From positions 372,001-436,000 of the forward strand of contig CAJQUW010007880.1 in NCBI GenBank assembly GCA_907163375.1: a stretch of 64,000 nt of DNA, read 5' to 3'. Source of the stretch: Prostheceraeus crozeri (taxonomy: Eukaryota; Platyhelminthes; Polycladida; Euryleptidae). Below the pieces are notes generated by a model that saw only the letters and a list, made by a program, of their open reading frames with translations, searched no databases and was not told the origin of the DNA. Numbering within the stretch: position 1 is the stretch's first letter; each line of letters begins with the position of its first letter. Both the position numbers and the translations under genes were made by a program. Of the stretch, positions 10,645 to 24,505 are shown one piece after another.

Positions 10645-13600
10645 ATTCGAAGCACATTTTTGAACGCATGCATCACTTTGTTGTTAGCCTTAATATATTT
10701 CTACCAGCTCTTTGGTCATCGTCAGGAACTATTTCACAGGGACACGTAATTCAAAATTTATGTACAGGGAGTAGCATAGATAGATAAAAAAAATGATATC
10801 TCCATACAAATGATGGAAATCATAGAGTTCGACGGAAAGGCAAGAATTTTTCGTCGTACTAAAAAATATTCGATCTTGGAGACGAATCTCCCACAAACAC
10901 TGTCCTCAATTGATCCTACTTCATGCATCAAACTTGTCATTAATACAAGTAAGTCTATGCTATTGAATTCATTTACTTGGGACAAAGACACCAGTTTCCA
11001 GTCTTAGGTCAAAATGTCGATACACGTCAGAAAGGAATAGTCTTAAACGATTGATGCTTGTGAGCGTGGTCTTCCACATGGTATAACAAGATTATCGAGT
11101 GAAGGAAAAGGTGACCGAGAGAGGCGTGAGTCACACAATCTTAAATTTGATCAGATACTGACATCAGAGGAAGGTTTCTAGAGTTTATTACTCGATCAAC
11201 TAATAATTACTCAAACTTCCTGTTATACGAAATAGTTCTTGATACAGTTGTTTGGTTTCAAGACCGTTTTCATGAAATATAGTAAGCAAATATTCGACAT
11301 GCATCAAAAAATTTAGACATAGCAACATTTTGAATGTTACAGAAAGAAATGTAGTATTTTCCTGGACACTACACACGTGCAGACTGTCGAGCGAGCAACA
11401 CTGAACATCTTAATATTTTTGTTTTTGTAATTCAGCCGTTGATTTTCCAGACACATGTGAAGGTTATACACAACACACTCATCCTGGCATGGAATTTACA
11501 TCGATGACAAGTTGAATGGTCAATGGAGACATCGCATGTCGGAAATCTGTCGTCGAACATGCAAATGAGTCACCAGTGATAATAAAACTCATAGTGTGAA
11601 ACTTCCAGAGAAAGGTTGAGTAATTACATTTTCCTTTCGAACTCAACAGAGTGAGCAGCGACGAGGTCGGAAATTGCTTGCAAGTATCGGCTGCATTGTC
11701 AAAATGTGTTGGCGACAGCCACTTTAGAAGAAAATACCCAGTTATGCAACACTCATTTATGATGTTCATCAAGAGTAGTCAGTTACTTCTGAAGATGATG
11801 GCATTCCCTGTATTGAAGAATGATTGGCTACTATGGAGCACAACAGGGTTTGTAAATTATTGAATGAACGAATGAAAATTAATTGCAACATTATCAATCA
11901 ATTAAATTCAATTGGTTACTTAAGTAATCAACTTATTTGCAAATGATTACTATGCAAAGTTGTGCTTATTGGAATGATAATTACTATCCAGAAATTACGA
12001 TTTTTAAGTCAAGTTTAAGCACTTGTATCAAACTTAATGACCGCGTCTATATTTACATCGATTTCACCCTATTCTCCATAGTTAGCAGAACTTTTCACAG
12101 TAACATTAGGACAACCGCAATAATGCAGAGGTTTGCATGATTTTTCATGTATTCAGTAAATGAGAACAAGTCTTATTATAGATCTTAATCGGTTGCAAGC
12201 CTTGATAAGCGTCTTTGTCAGATAAATATATTGCAATTAATTCATTAGCAATCAATTTGTTCAAATACCTGATAGTGAGTTTCCAGTGTTGGAAATTAGT
12301 TCACCAACATTCATTGGTTCGAAATCTAGGGATCCTTTTTTTGACGAAAAATTTGCGATGCCAAATCATTTAAGAAATCAGATTTGCAATGATTATGCTT
12401 GTAATGTTTCGCAAGCTTATATTATTTGAAGCCCTCTGTCTTGTAGAAGCCAATGGTGATAAAAAATTTGACTGGAGCATACTTATTACATCCCAAATAC
12501 ATTGGAACAAATGGTGATAAATTAGATGGGATTTCTTACGACTGCGTTTTATTCTCTGCATGTGCCAAAAGATACACTCCCAGTCTCCCACTCAGGACAG
12601 CGGTTCGCTTAAAAAGCGGCGACAATTACACCCGTGAAGTCACAACAGAGACAATTAAAAAATAGTTTCAATAAAATTGACCCCGTAGGAGGGTGCACTC
12701 TCGCACGAGAGACTAGACCAGATCGAGGAGAATAGGCTAAGCGAGACAAACAAGAGCTCTATAGGTAGATTGAACCGAACAATGCGATTGCCTTGCTCGA
12801 CCTCAGCAACAAAGACCTCAAGAGTTTCTCATTTCTGCAGCGAGTATGCCTGAGAGGGAATTTGATACAATTTCGAAACATTTCTCTGTATAACGAAGTC
12901 TAGCAAAGGCTGTTCTTTGATATAAAGCGTCGATTCTGGTGTCCAACAAGCACGTAAGGGAGCTAGCTCGAAGGCCTCTGTGTATTGATCTTAGCGGGCG
13001 CTACCAAGAAAATTCACATACCCTATGTAGAATGGGTGCGGAGCAAAGCACACCAGCGAACTAAAGTCTCATATAGAAACACACCTATCCAAGATGATAT
13101 GCAGCGAGTTGGCTGGATACGCTTTCACAGGGTAATTATTTGAGAATTGACACGGGAACTTATTCGGTCAATATATGGGATGAAAATTGTAATTTGCGAT
13201 CGAGCGTCACACTAAGGACACTGATAGATGAACTAAATGAAAAGCGATATCCTTCGAAAAAGGGTTGTCCAAGTTGTTCATCGAACCAGCGATTCTGACG
13301 TCTGGAAAACTACCCGATCTGCGTTTCAGCATGTGAAAAATGAAGTCAGCACTTGCTACTCCATCTTGTCACATCATTGAGATGTGAGAGGTTCAGTGTC
13401 AAGTCAAAATGGTCTCCATGAAAAAAGTCTACAAAATGATATTTTAAAAACCGTCCAAAGGAAAGCTGCAAAATATAATTTTAATAGGAGAAGCGTTTTC
13501 ACCAACATCTAAAACCTAGGTTTCTGTTAAAATTTTAGGCGAAAACTCAATAGGCACTGTCAGGCCTATTTTGGACTACTTCCAAGAACTGTCCGAGACT

Positions 13601-16090
13601 ATTGACTATCTAATTATTTCATGTGCACATTTCTAAAGCCCTATTATCATACAAGTACATTTATAAAATAATTTCAGAAAGTTCATTGAATTTTTTGGAC
13701 AATTTATTCGTTGAGAGTTCCTCGACAACGGATGGGAAAATCAACGAGCAACGATAGCATAGAACTCATCGGTCGCCATGATAGCCATAGTAGCTCGAGT
13801 ACTGTCCGAACGATTGCTTTCAAAAATGCAATTAGCTCATCCAGTAATACAGTAACTTTCCTTATAATGTGGAAGCGTATCTGTCACTGTGAACAATAGC
13901 AGTATGAACTACTCATATTAACATTTGATGATAACTTGCTTTTCATATGATGGCAAAATCAGAACCTAAACAATCCTAATCAATGCATGCATTCAACGCG
14001 GACAGATGAACGGACAAAACTCTGGCAAAAGCATGCTATCTGATCCCTATTCAAACAACAAAGGGAAATAATTTATATATCCGTGTAGCCTTCTATGTGC
14101 TCCTCGCACGCTCAATGATAACACTAACTAATAGGGGATCATTCCTTTCCTGCATCTAGTAAAACTTTGTGATACCAGCTTCTGACAGGAGATTCAATAT
14201 TAGAATTGAATATTGCTGTAAGCAGGAAGCCAAGTAGGCCTATAACCTATAAGTAACAATAAAACAATAAGATAGCTTTTTCTTTTCTTTTCACAAATAA
14301 AATATATTTTACAAATACAGTAGAAAAGTAAACATCTGCATTTGTTCGAAAATGAAAGTAAAACTGACACTTGTTTTTAACTATCGATCTCCTCCCTATT
14401 TCGAACTCTGATAAAATTCATATATGCAGTTGGCATGAAATCTAAAGCTGCGTGAGTCATTGATCGAAGCTGCTCGAGTTCGCTGGGAAGACAATATTTC
14501 GTCGTTCGTCTACTCTAGACAGAAACATCACGTGATCCGCATATTAATTCGCCTATTTCGAAAGGAAATCTCATCAACATTGACGAATTGTAATGTCGCG
14601 CGAACTCTTGCCAGCAAAGATGGACACATTCTATCGCCTGGAAATATTTTCTGTCGTCGCCTTCGTATGTGAGTCATCTAAACCAAATCAACAGAACAGC
14701 TGAAAATCCATTCCATCCTCTCCTCTCTGCAGAGAACCCTCCTGTCTCGTTCACGTTAACGAGCTAGAATGGGGATTCTTACTTAGTCTGCTACTATTTA
14801 CGTGCAAGTGTGGAGAAGTCATGAAACGGAGGATTCGGGCTGTTTGCCTATGATGTTGATCCGCAAACATCAGTATTACACTTGCGCTGTGATTGAACAA
14901 TGATATATACAGTGAGATTTAATAATGTTTTGATGTGTGCCGCATATGACGTCTGAAGCATGCAATCAATAAGAATCAGTTAAATTTCACAATTTCATCA
15001 AATTACTAAGAGCGAACAAATAAGTCTCATAATTCAGTTATCATCATTATAATGAAAAGCTGGATTGGGTCGAGTCACAGAACAAGGAGAAGTAGAATGC
15101 GTGTCATCGACTGCCGGCATGGTGAACTATGAGGCTGACTCCTAGTGGGAAAAGTGTCACTCCTCTCGCCCGCGAGCGATCAATAGAATACTAAGCGTTT
15201 CCGTCTGTCCATGTTGATAAACGTTTCACGTAGCTTACACCTATTCACACAGTCTCTAAATGCTGGCTTTGATCTATAATTTGGTAACCCTTCCGATCTC
15301 CTTTATTAGCTGACGAATAAAATGTATCTTCTGACGGTAGACAGAAGATTCAGACACATTTACTGCGTTTAAAAGAAACATGTTCGCGGTAATTAGTAAC
15401 CCGACAAAATGAATGCAAATATCTCTATTGTGTCGATCATTCGTCAAGAAATAAATCTAAGCGCAAATCAATCACGTCTGTTATGCAATTAGCTCTAGGC
15501 AATAAATGGTCTCTTGTAGCATGTACATGCATAATGCAAAAATGAAAGAAGTCATTTATTAACAGGCAGAAGAATATTTGTTGAATGATGTTGCCAAAAA
15601 TCATGATTGCAAAACGGTATGGTGCAAATGATTTCATTCAAAGTAGTCAATGCATTCTGGTAACGAACAACAACCGAAATCTGACGAGATAATTTCAAGA
15701 AATATATTTTCCATTAATTCAAGCGGCAAGTCCAAAAACTATTTTACAAAATTGTCAAGGTTTTCTTTGCATTTATGAATAAAAGATGTTTTAAATATTT
15801 TAAGCCTTGTCGCTTGTCGTAAATGATTTTTTGATTTAAAAGTAATTGAGATCCCCATATTTTCAAGGGGAAACTTTAGTTCATGTTGATAATTTAGCGA
15901 CAGGAATCTGATTTCATACAATAGAAATGATTTATGAATAAATGCATACAATGTTTCAATGTAATGTTCCAAACATCTCGGTATTGAATTTTAAAGTCAA
16001 CGCACATTTTCATAACATGTATTGTACTTGGCAACAGCAGTGGAATGATTTATTTTTTTACTTGTAATATGAAATTAAGTTAACTTACCA
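10645..16090. other. Intron 2 of fascin, no element identified
   Basis: No gene or element could be supported here. The stretch at about 12670-13130 is less AT-rich, and one plus-strand frame stays open for dozens of codons between scattered stops. It looks like an old coding remnant, but I do not recognise it. The remaining open frames are below 100 codons and carry no motifs. Confidence 0.4.
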
Positions 16091-16096
16091 AAAACA

Positions 16097-18906
16097 CTAC
16101 AAGTTCTCGAATATCACCGTGCGATGGAGGCTCTGCCGTCGACCAATTTTCTCTTGTGATAGATCTTTTGCCAGTTTCTTATACCGTATGTACACGTAGA
16201 TGCAGCTTGAAGTGATAAGTCGAATCAAATGAAGTTGGTGATGTTCAATTCCAACAAAGTCACACTCATGAGTAAATGTATGTGATTTCATTTCGACGAC
16301 TTTGGTTATAATTCGCGGTGCGTTGGGCTGCTTAATTCCTTTTTTCAATAATGTTCTTATCAGTTTCTCAGTGCAGAGGAGTATTTCAAAGACAACCTTA
16401 CTTGGCCTCACTAAACCACCATCGGGATTTATTGAGACAATATTTTTGATTTACAAGTTTTGACGGCAAAGAATTGTCCACACGATGAACTGCGTACAGA
16501 GAATTTCTACAATTTTCACAATTTATTTTTGATTGAGTGCGACGAACAATCGCCCCGCCGATGTAATACACTATTGACTCACAAATGTCGCACATTGCTG
16601 GATTAGAACAGTGGTCATCATTTGGCATTATGGGATCGACGAAATCCTTGTCAGAGAATATTTCTGCATCGTGTCTTCCTTCAGAAAAAATATTCTCTTC
16701 AGAAGATATGAATTGGAGGGATAGCTGCACAGTTGCATCAAGCCACTGAGTATTAGTCGATAGTGGCGGAGAATGCAGAATATCTGATACAGCATGAATC
16801 AAAAGTTGTCGGAAAGCAGATCTGAACTGATGTGGTATTGGGCTGAAATTCCAACCGTTCCTCAAACGAATAGAATTGAAGAATAATTCTATGAAATCTT
16901 GACATAACTTGTAGGTCAAAATAAATTGAAAAATTTTATGTGTCAACAAGCTATTTGCCAACAATTTCAGGGATTCAAGGTCAGCGTAGAAGCCCAGAAA
17001 ACCAGTCTTTTTTATCGATTGTATAATACTGTTGCCACGCAAATCAGTAAGACTAGTCAACGTTGCTTTTGCTTGCTCCATGAAAATTATCCTCTGGTCC
17101 ATATTTTCATGTTTCATCGGGGTTTGAAATCATAAGAAAAGAGCTTTCGGGAATTGAACAAATCAAAGAGATTGTTGAAAAATTGGCAAAAATCAGCTGT
17201 CACCAAAACGTTAGAATGCGTGAACCTAGGAAATTTTTGATAGTGAAGAAACCGCAATGAATCTGCTACCGACTTCGAAAAGACCTGAGTGGCTAAATAA
17301 ACTTTCATCTTTTGTTGATGAAATTGAACATGACGGTTCGTTAACTTATTGGCCAGCACCAAGCCGTGAGTGTCCTGAATTTCTACCAGTCGTTCAATAT
17401 AACTCCAATGCGCTTGACCTTTATTTTTCCACACTATAATTTTCAGAGATTGCCAAGAATTTCGAATTAGTTTAATCATGTGTGGTGGATCCAGAAAAAC
17501 GGACACATTTTGTGATTGGTCACTTGGATGTTTAAAGTAAGGTTTCGGATTATTAATGGATATTGAGGCACCTAATAACTCCAATGCAGTAATGTTGTGG
17601 CTGGTTCCATCACATGTAATAGATGCCACTGTGACATTTACATTATGAAGTCGAATCACACATTCCTTCAAAATCGAAGCGAGATAGCTACCGCTCACTC
17701 CATTGACCAAAACATAAGCTAATGGGATTTTCCAATAGCCCTTAAGACCAACTGCCATCAGAACAAGAGCGGATTGCGCATTTGTTGTTTCGTCGTTTTC
17801 CTGGAGCAGTCCTTTGTCGACATACCCAAAATACTTGCTCAATGAAGAATCAAATTGAACATGTTTCTTTAGACTTATCTCGTCAGCTAGCAAAGAACAG
17901 ACTCTGAAATTTTCTCCTTGATCTGACTCTCGCCTTCTTTTCAATTCTTCGAAGGCGGGAGTGCAAAATCCTGGGCGACATTCAATGTTGGATATCCAAC
18001 TCCTCAATGTTGAGTGGTGCGGCAACTGAAAGCATTTTCGGACGTATTCGTATGCACGAGGGCTGTAAAAGTGAAGAGCCGAAGCAAACGTCCTCACTTC
18101 ATTCGAAAACTGTTTGACTCTTTTGCCTTTCATAGTAAGTTGTTTCACTAGATTAAGAGAGTCGCCCTCATAATAATCCTTCAAATTTATGAAATGCTCT
18201 CGGTCGAGAAATGATTTTTTTACTAAGTTTTTCAAAATATTTGTCAAATGCATTCGCTTTTTTTGAACTCGCTGTTTGCTTGCCGAATTAATTTCAAGCT
18301 TTTTTTGTTTCCTTAGACTAATTGCACGTGATTTTTCATGCATTTTCCTGTATCTTTCAGCTTTCTCAGCCTTTTTTGTAAGCGTTTACAACGTCTCCGT
18401 AAACTCCTAACTTTCACCTTCTCTCTTTGCAAACTAGTCTCTAATTCTTCGATGCGCTTACGCAACTTACTGTCGTCGTCCTTTGTTGCAGAGTCTTGAC
18501 TAGGTTCAACGATGACACTTTCTGAAGTCGACGGATGATGATCGATGCTTAAAAAGTGATCAATATCAACACTCGCTGCTTTTTCAGATGCCTTCGTTTT
18601 ACGGCGTTTCGGTGTCACTTGCAAATGTTTTAGCATAGCGAGGAAGATAGACAGCACAGCATTCGGATAAAGTTTTTTTCGCGATGTCTCTGAGGTTGGC
18701 CTTCAAGACACATGATCGACGAATGAGTCTTGGGTAAAATGTTCACTGCACAATACGGAGTAGTTCGACGGTTAGAATCTTTTTCGATGACCGGCAGTTA
18801 CCCATTTCTTGCGAATTTCAGGATCTTTTGGAAATGTGTGAAATGATTTCCCTCGTGCATTTGAGCATCCGTATGCAGAGCAATATGGACCGACTGACCT
18901 ATGCAT
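16097..18906 (-). pseudogene. P-element-type transposase with THAP domain, decayed
   Basis: THAP9/P-element transposase in fascin intron 2, same strand as the gene. The N terminus from the ATG at 18906 encodes a THAP zinc finger: YCSAYGCSNARGKSFHTFPK with Cys-x4-Cys, then CSEHF (Cys-x2-His). A coiled coil follows (18657-18313, KLRKRIEELETSLQREK). The catalytic region (18343-17114) has LLADEISLKKHV, VASITCDGTSHN and FLDPPHMIKLIRN. The C-terminal part (17117-16398 and 16411-16097) has KTGFLGFYADLESLKLL, LCQDFIELFFNSIRLRNGW and MRPSKVVFEILL. I see an in-frame TAA inside the THAP domain (about 18776) and frameshifts near 18710, 18350, 17115 and 16430, so it cannot make transposase. Terminal repeats and the target duplication were not found. 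Confidence 0.88.
18757..18906 (-). pseudogene. THAP zinc-finger domain of the P-type transposase
   Basis: This piece gives the DNA-binding end of the transposase. The first pair is C-S-A-Y-G-C, the conserved mid part is FHTFPKDPEIRKKWV, and the second pair reads LCSEHFTQDSF, matching the THAP C2CH pattern and its invariant W, F and P residues. One TAA interrupts the domain between WVTAGHRKRF and PSNYSVLC; frame and spacing are otherwise preserved. It is too short to show as a long open frame. Confidence 0.8.
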
Positions 18907-18909
18907 GGC

Positions 18910-21848
18910 AAATTTCATAAATGATATGTTGCTCTATGAAACTACGTTTAAAAGTGCTTGTCATTCATTCATCTTTGTCTCTCTTTAGTGCAAGCGAGTG
19001 AGAGACTGAGAGACGATAAACGACTGAAGTGCGCTATCGATCATTTTCCCACTCGCTGGGATGCAGAGAGCGCTATCTGCTGGGATGTGACATTATTACC
19101 GTTAAGCGAGAGCTTCACACATTTTGGGGAACAATCATTCTACCTCCTCCTTGTTCTGTGGGTCGAGTGGCATGCTAAGCATTGCGTGTTAAGTAACACC
19201 ACCTGATGCATTCATATAATCAGCAAGCAACATCAAGAGGTGCAATTCAGCAATTTTGTACAAGCATGCGTTTTCTCATGAAAAAAATTATCGGTTTCTA
19301 TACGTTTGAATTGACAAGAAAATCGTGCTGACATTTCTTGTTTCGGTACTTCTACTCTTCCCCCCCCCCACATTTTTCAAGTTTTCCAAAATCATCAACT
19401 TTCGCCAAAGTTAGTTTCGCCACATTGGGTTTAGAATAGACTTTATATGTCACTGAGTGACACTACAACACGACTGAGAGGTCTTACATGAACCCTGTGA
19501 TGAAGGATTGGTGCCTTGGATACTCAGTTAGAATACAAGGTACAGCTGTGATCATGAACTTTGTGTGATTGTTGTCTACAGACAAATGACGAGCAGTAGT
19601 CTAATTCTTAGACTGTAAATGTTCTACAAGTCAGATAAGAGGAGTTTTACACACTCAACGCTATGCGACGTTAGTGAGAGCAAGAGAAGATCAATGACGA
19701 TGCAACACTTCCGGGTGTCAACAACAGAAATGTGGGGGAAAAGAATATACACGTAAGTACCCTTGTTTCTACTCTTTTCTCAGAAGTTGTTATGTCCATC
19801 ACTGGCTTTCATAGTAAGTTTGATGATATTCGTGCTTTATATAACAACTGCCATTCAGGAGTGCGCAAGTGGAAAAATCACTGATGAACTGAGACAAGAA
19901 AACGTCAATTCATCAGAATGAACAAACACTGATTCGACAGCTGGCCCAATGTACGAAACTGAACGTTGACTAATAAATTCAACTCAACATTATCGCCTAC
20001 AAATTATGGAGATGTTAACAAGCAAAACGTGCACTATAGGTTTTCGTAATATGTTACCATACTATTGAGGTCAAAAGGTCAGAGTTGTTATATTAGAGAA
20101 TTTACAACATTCCTGAACGTTGGAAAAGGAACTGTTCAGCAAAGATGATGGACAGTTCGCGCTGAACTGAAAGCGATTTGTTGCTGTGTCATAGGAACTA
20201 GGAATTAGGACCCTCAAAATGAAATTATAAAAATATCGGAAACTTTTGTCTGCATAATAATTTAAAATGCACTAGTTGATGAGAGAACTGACTTGCTCTG
20301 AGTGCCAGCTACAATTTAGAAAAATGTAAAAATTGTATCATGTTTATATTATATATGCATTTATATGTAAAAACTATCCTGGATGCCTCCGATGTACGTT
20401 CTGCGCGCAGTGCCTGACGGCGTCGATACGATGATGTTGCGATGTGACCGGCTGACACCCTTGGGAGGACTGAAACATCTCTAATGGCAACAAAGCATGA
20501 AAGTATCTGAATGCAAATAATCTTTTATGGCTTCGCATATATTTAAATTGCACTCGCAGTCGAGGAATCAACGGGTCATTTAGTACAGCGAGTACAATGA
20601 ACAGCTACAAGTTAACAGATCTCCGAAAGCAAATTGTGACAGATGACACAGGGCAAATTATTCAGGAAATGCCGCATAGCGCTTGTTACTATTTTGAGGA
20701 TGATTAATCAGCGCGCAGATTTTGGATTTAGTCACTGTCACACACAGTTGGATTTCCTCATTCTTCATTTTGCGTTCATATGCCATGACGGGGTGGTAGG
20801 GAAAAATATCTTCATGTACGAATGAATTTGCAACTGATGAGCAAGCCAACCCAAGTTTATCGTTGATGTGAGTCTAACAGAGCAGGATTATGTAATCCTT
20901 CATCAATGTTTCTTGAATGAGGATTTAGTGGAGGGGAATGCTATGTAATTGTAGTCTATCTAAGCATACAGTAGATTCAATGTTTGTTGAAAATGTTGAG
21001 AGGAGTCAAAAAATTTCAACAATATTTATTGACATTCAGTATATTTGTTGTTCATCAAAATGACTTGTGTGCTAAAAATGTGCTATATTTTCCAAATGAG
21101 GACGCTGCAAGCTGTTGCTACTTCATTGAATCATGTTGGTCATATGAATATATTCAACAAACCAATGAAAATAGAAGAAGGAAAGAAACTAAAAAGCGGT
21201 GAATGACAGTCCTCAATGTCGGCGAATGTAGTCGTACTATGTCCACCGCCCGGTTATAATTAATATTGCAGGGATAACGATGTGGTAATGGGGGCCCCGG
21301 CGGAAGTTCATATTTCAAGGGGCCCCCAAATAGAAACAAATGAAGAACACCTAAGGCAGATTTTTTGGAGATATGCGGAAAATTCTCATCCCTGATATTA
21401 GTTACTATCCCCCACATTTTCAGAATTAGGTCTCGCTCCTAAGTGTAGTCTTATATCATGACCAACGTCGTAAAAGGGTGAGTGTGTAAAATTCCTTTGG
21501 TTTCTACAAAATTTACAGCACTTGCTTTGTTGTTCACTGTAGACAACAATTCCACGATGTTCATGATCACAACTGTGTCTGAAATTTGTCTTCAATCTTT
21601 ATTCCAACCAATGTTCAAGGCACCAAGCCTTCATGCAAGGGTTCAAGCAAAACTTCTCAGTACTGTTTGTGCTATCCTTCTATGACAGCACAAGCATATG
21701 CTTAACTCAATGTGACTAAGATCGAATGAAGACAATATTTTCTAAAGCGGTTTTCAAAAATTGCATGTACATCTTTTAATCAAGCTGAGATGAGCGAATA
21801 GGAAAACACAAAATTTTCACCTTTTGATGAGATCGACAAAATTCACTT
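18910..21848. other. Intron 2 of fascin, upstream part; nothing identified
   Basis: No coding region or complete element can be supported. There are short C and G runs (about 19363, 21290) and a small GGGGGCCCC...GGGGCCCCC inverted pair at about 21288-21328 that may be the stub of a transposon end. Open frames here are under 90 codons. Confidence 0.35.
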
Positions 21849-21850
21849 AC

Positions 21851-22010
21851 GTTCCTTCACCAACACCTCGTATCCCCGAACTAGCTTCAGCGATAGACCA
21901 GAGGCGATCATCACAAGTTCGAAGTCTCCATTTTGCATTGTGGGGCTGAAACTCGAGTTGAAAAGTTTCCTTGTCCTCGATTTCTGTCTGATTGGCCGCC
22001 AAGTCAACTC
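21851..22010 (-). CDS. Fascin exon 2
   Basis: A 160-base internal exon. The acceptor 'ttctttccag' precedes 22010, and the donor GGAAC|GTAAGTG lies at 21851/21850. In the phase set by exon 1 it reads GVDLAANQTEIEDKETFQLE, then FQPHNAKWRLRTCDDRLWSI and AEASSGIRGVGEGT. This matches fascin beta-trefoil 3 (human [21 protein letters not shown], fly QGVDVTANQDEVGENETFQLE). It joins exon 1 in phase 1 (CAA G|GA) and exon 3 in phase 2 (AC|T). Both junctions are at fascin's conserved exon boundaries. It is separated from exon 1 by about 18.6 kb and from exon 3 by about 13.7 kb of intron filled with transposons. Confidence 0.93.
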
Positions 22011-22652
22011 CTGGAAAGAAAATAATCTTGTATATTCATCAGCACATCTATCAAACGTAGACAGATGAATCTTCGATAAGCATTTTCTTACGCGACTGTC
22101 AATTTACAGGTAACAGATGAGGGTAAATGAGTCACTCGAAGCCACTTGAACATGCTTATCGCATTCATTCGTATAATCAGATAGACGGACAGTAACATTA
22201 CTCACCATCGCTTTATTCACTTCCATAATGCTTACAAATGTCTCGTAGACGCGGAAACCTTCGTCTGATTTTGTAGGCGTTCCTACACTTCAAGGTTAAG
22301 CCACGACTGTGTTTTCGTCTAGTAGTTATCGGAAGTGGTCAATCTAAAGTTTGACTGTTTCCGCTGATAATCGTTTATCATCATTTGACACCCCTGATCA
22401 GTGATTTTCAGCCACGAGCGTAGTATATTATGTCCATCGGATGATTACTGAAAATGTTTGTTGATGCCACAGAATTATATATTTTATTTATCTGCAGATG
22501 AATCTTATTCTGTGGCTGATGCGGTATTGCAGACATCATTTGCAGGAAACCTAGGAAACCCTTGATTTTTAAGTTACCGCTATGATACTTTTCTAGTCAT
22601 CATTAAGTTACATATGCCGTAAGTAAACTCTCTAGTAGACCACCATGACGAT

Positions 22653-24505
22653 CAGTGGCGGACCCAAGGGGGGGGGATGCCGGGATGCATCCCCCCCACC
22701 AGCTCAAACTTGATTGTGGGTTGTAAATGTAAGCAATACATTTTGGCAATTAGTTCATTAAAAGTACAAGTAATGATCGTAGTCTGGAACATATTTGGCC
22801 CAATTTCTCTTGTGATTATATAATAAACATCTGGATTTCTTATCAGCATGGAGAAATGAATTAAGGAAAGGCGAGAACCTCTAACCAAGGAATGAAGAGG
22901 TCTCTGCAGAAGTTTGATGACATTAAACTGTAGCATCTCTGACGCACAAGGCGCAGGTGACCTGTTTAATGCCGATTTTAGAAGTTCCACTTGAATGATG
23001 TAATTTGCAGATGTTATTCCTATCAACTCCGGCAAGATTTCGTTAAGGTTGAATAAGTGATTCTGGACCTGACGACCAACCGAATTACGCGAGCGGCGAG
23101 TGGCGAGTACGAGCTATCCACTTGTTCCTGAATTTCCAATGAGAACGAATGATTTGCACATTCTCGCACTATTCGTTCTTGATAGCTTTATAAACGATGT
23201 CAACTGAGAGGAGAGCTAATTTGAATTACTGTTGCTACTTTTCGTGCAAACTTTCATCCCTATCTGTCCTTCACATTGGTTATTTTGATGTAAAGAAGTA
23301 AGCATTCAAATTTTGAAGATGAAAATGATGAAATGATGCATTCACATTCAAGGTCGGTGGTACAATACAGCATGGGCTAACCCCCTCAGCGGCACCAGAA
23401 GCCCTGTCGCTGCGTCGTTTCTGACAGCAGATTCGACTAACTCCGGCGTGAGGGACCTCGGCCCCGGGTAACTGCTTGGGTGTTCCTCTTTGGTGGCAAA
23501 GCGGAAGAGCTCCGCTATCGAAGCTTCGCCGGAGGAAGAATAACTCAAGGGCTTAGTGTACCACCGACTTGGCCATGAGAAGTAGGATGACCCCAGTGAC
23601 GGCTGGCCACCACTTACTGTATGTTTTAATAGCAAGTTTAGAACTCCTCCCTTACTTCGTCCGGATGACCTGTCTGGGTGTAGTGTCGAGAGCAACAACT
23701 TTGACAGTCTGAGAAGCTAGCAGGTACCCTGATCGGATGCCATCTGAGAAGGACCGACCTGAGAGTGGAGACGGAAGTTTAAAGTTACGATCGATTCGCC
23801 AGCAGCTCCGGTCATGAGTCAGTAGCGCGTCTCATCTCGGAAGTAGTTAAGTTAGGGGTAAAATTTGAACTTGTATTTCCAGTTACTTTTGAGAAGTCGC
23901 TGAGGTTACACGTACAGCAGCAAGTCTCACAGCCAATTTTTTCAACTATTTTGTTCAGCGTTGATTTTCCACAAGAATACACAAAAAATGACGAGTAATT
24001 TGCTCTTCACATCAGATTTATAAAATTCCTAAGAAAAATCAGTAAAAATTAAATTACATAGTATGTATATACATGTAAGCTATAGCTGCTTCAATAAGCC
24101 ACAAGTAATCGTCATATGAAAACATTATTGCGTTATCACTAACTTATATTGCATTTTAAAGGAATGGATTTATAAAGACTACACAATTACAAATTTAGCC
24201 TTAGGCCCCATGAATATTACAGTTAAATTTCTTGCCTTAATGAGATTTCTCAATGATTCTAGGAAAATAGGCTGAAATCATTGCTGATAACAAAAGACTA
24301 TCAATGCTATAACAAATTGTTGTCAACTAATAAGCTTATTTGAAAAGAAGATGTAACTTATGACTGTTGAATTGTAAAACATAATGCCGTGCCTGAATTT
24401 GAATCTACGGATTTATTCAACTAGAGCATTGAGGCACCTGTTTGACTGCTTGAGTACAACACCAATCATCCCCCCCCCTACCAGAAATTTGTGCGTCCGC
24501 CACTG
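22653..24505. mobile_element. hAT-type DNA transposon with perfect 8-bp target duplication
   Basis: An 1853-bp element in fascin intron 1. The ends are CAGTGGCGGACCCAAGGGG on the left and, inverted, CAGTGGCGGACGCACAAAT on the right, each followed by a run of G. It is flanked by the identical octamer ATGACGAT at 22645-22652 and 24506-24513, the 8-bp duplication of hAT insertion. The only notable frame is 23035-22652 on the minus strand (127 codons, running into the left end). It may be the tail of a transposase, but no hAT motif is clear. The exact duplication suggests a fairly recent, non-autonomous or decayed copy. Confidence 0.88.
23348..23860. other. GC-rich segment inside the hAT element
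   Basis: About 500 bases of clearly higher GC content than the surroundings sit in the middle of the hAT element. A minus-strand frame (23698-23348, 116 codons, rich in Ser, Gly and Pro) is open across part of it but matches nothing I know. It could be a captured host sequence, a SINE, or a LINE 5' end that inserted into the transposon. I cannot tell which from the sequence. Confidence 0.4.

Noticed and set aside
12670-13140. Less AT-rich stretch with a partly open plus-strand frame as a decayed gene
   Set aside because: Several stops and no family resemblance; not enough for a feature.
21288-21328. GGGGGCCCC...GGGGCCCCC inverted pair as transposon ends
   Set aside because: Too short, no flanking duplication and no internal element between them.
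23348-23698. 116-codon minus-strand frame in the GC-rich segment as a protein gene
   Set aside because: No recognisable motif; an open frame is expected by chance in locally GC-rich DNA.
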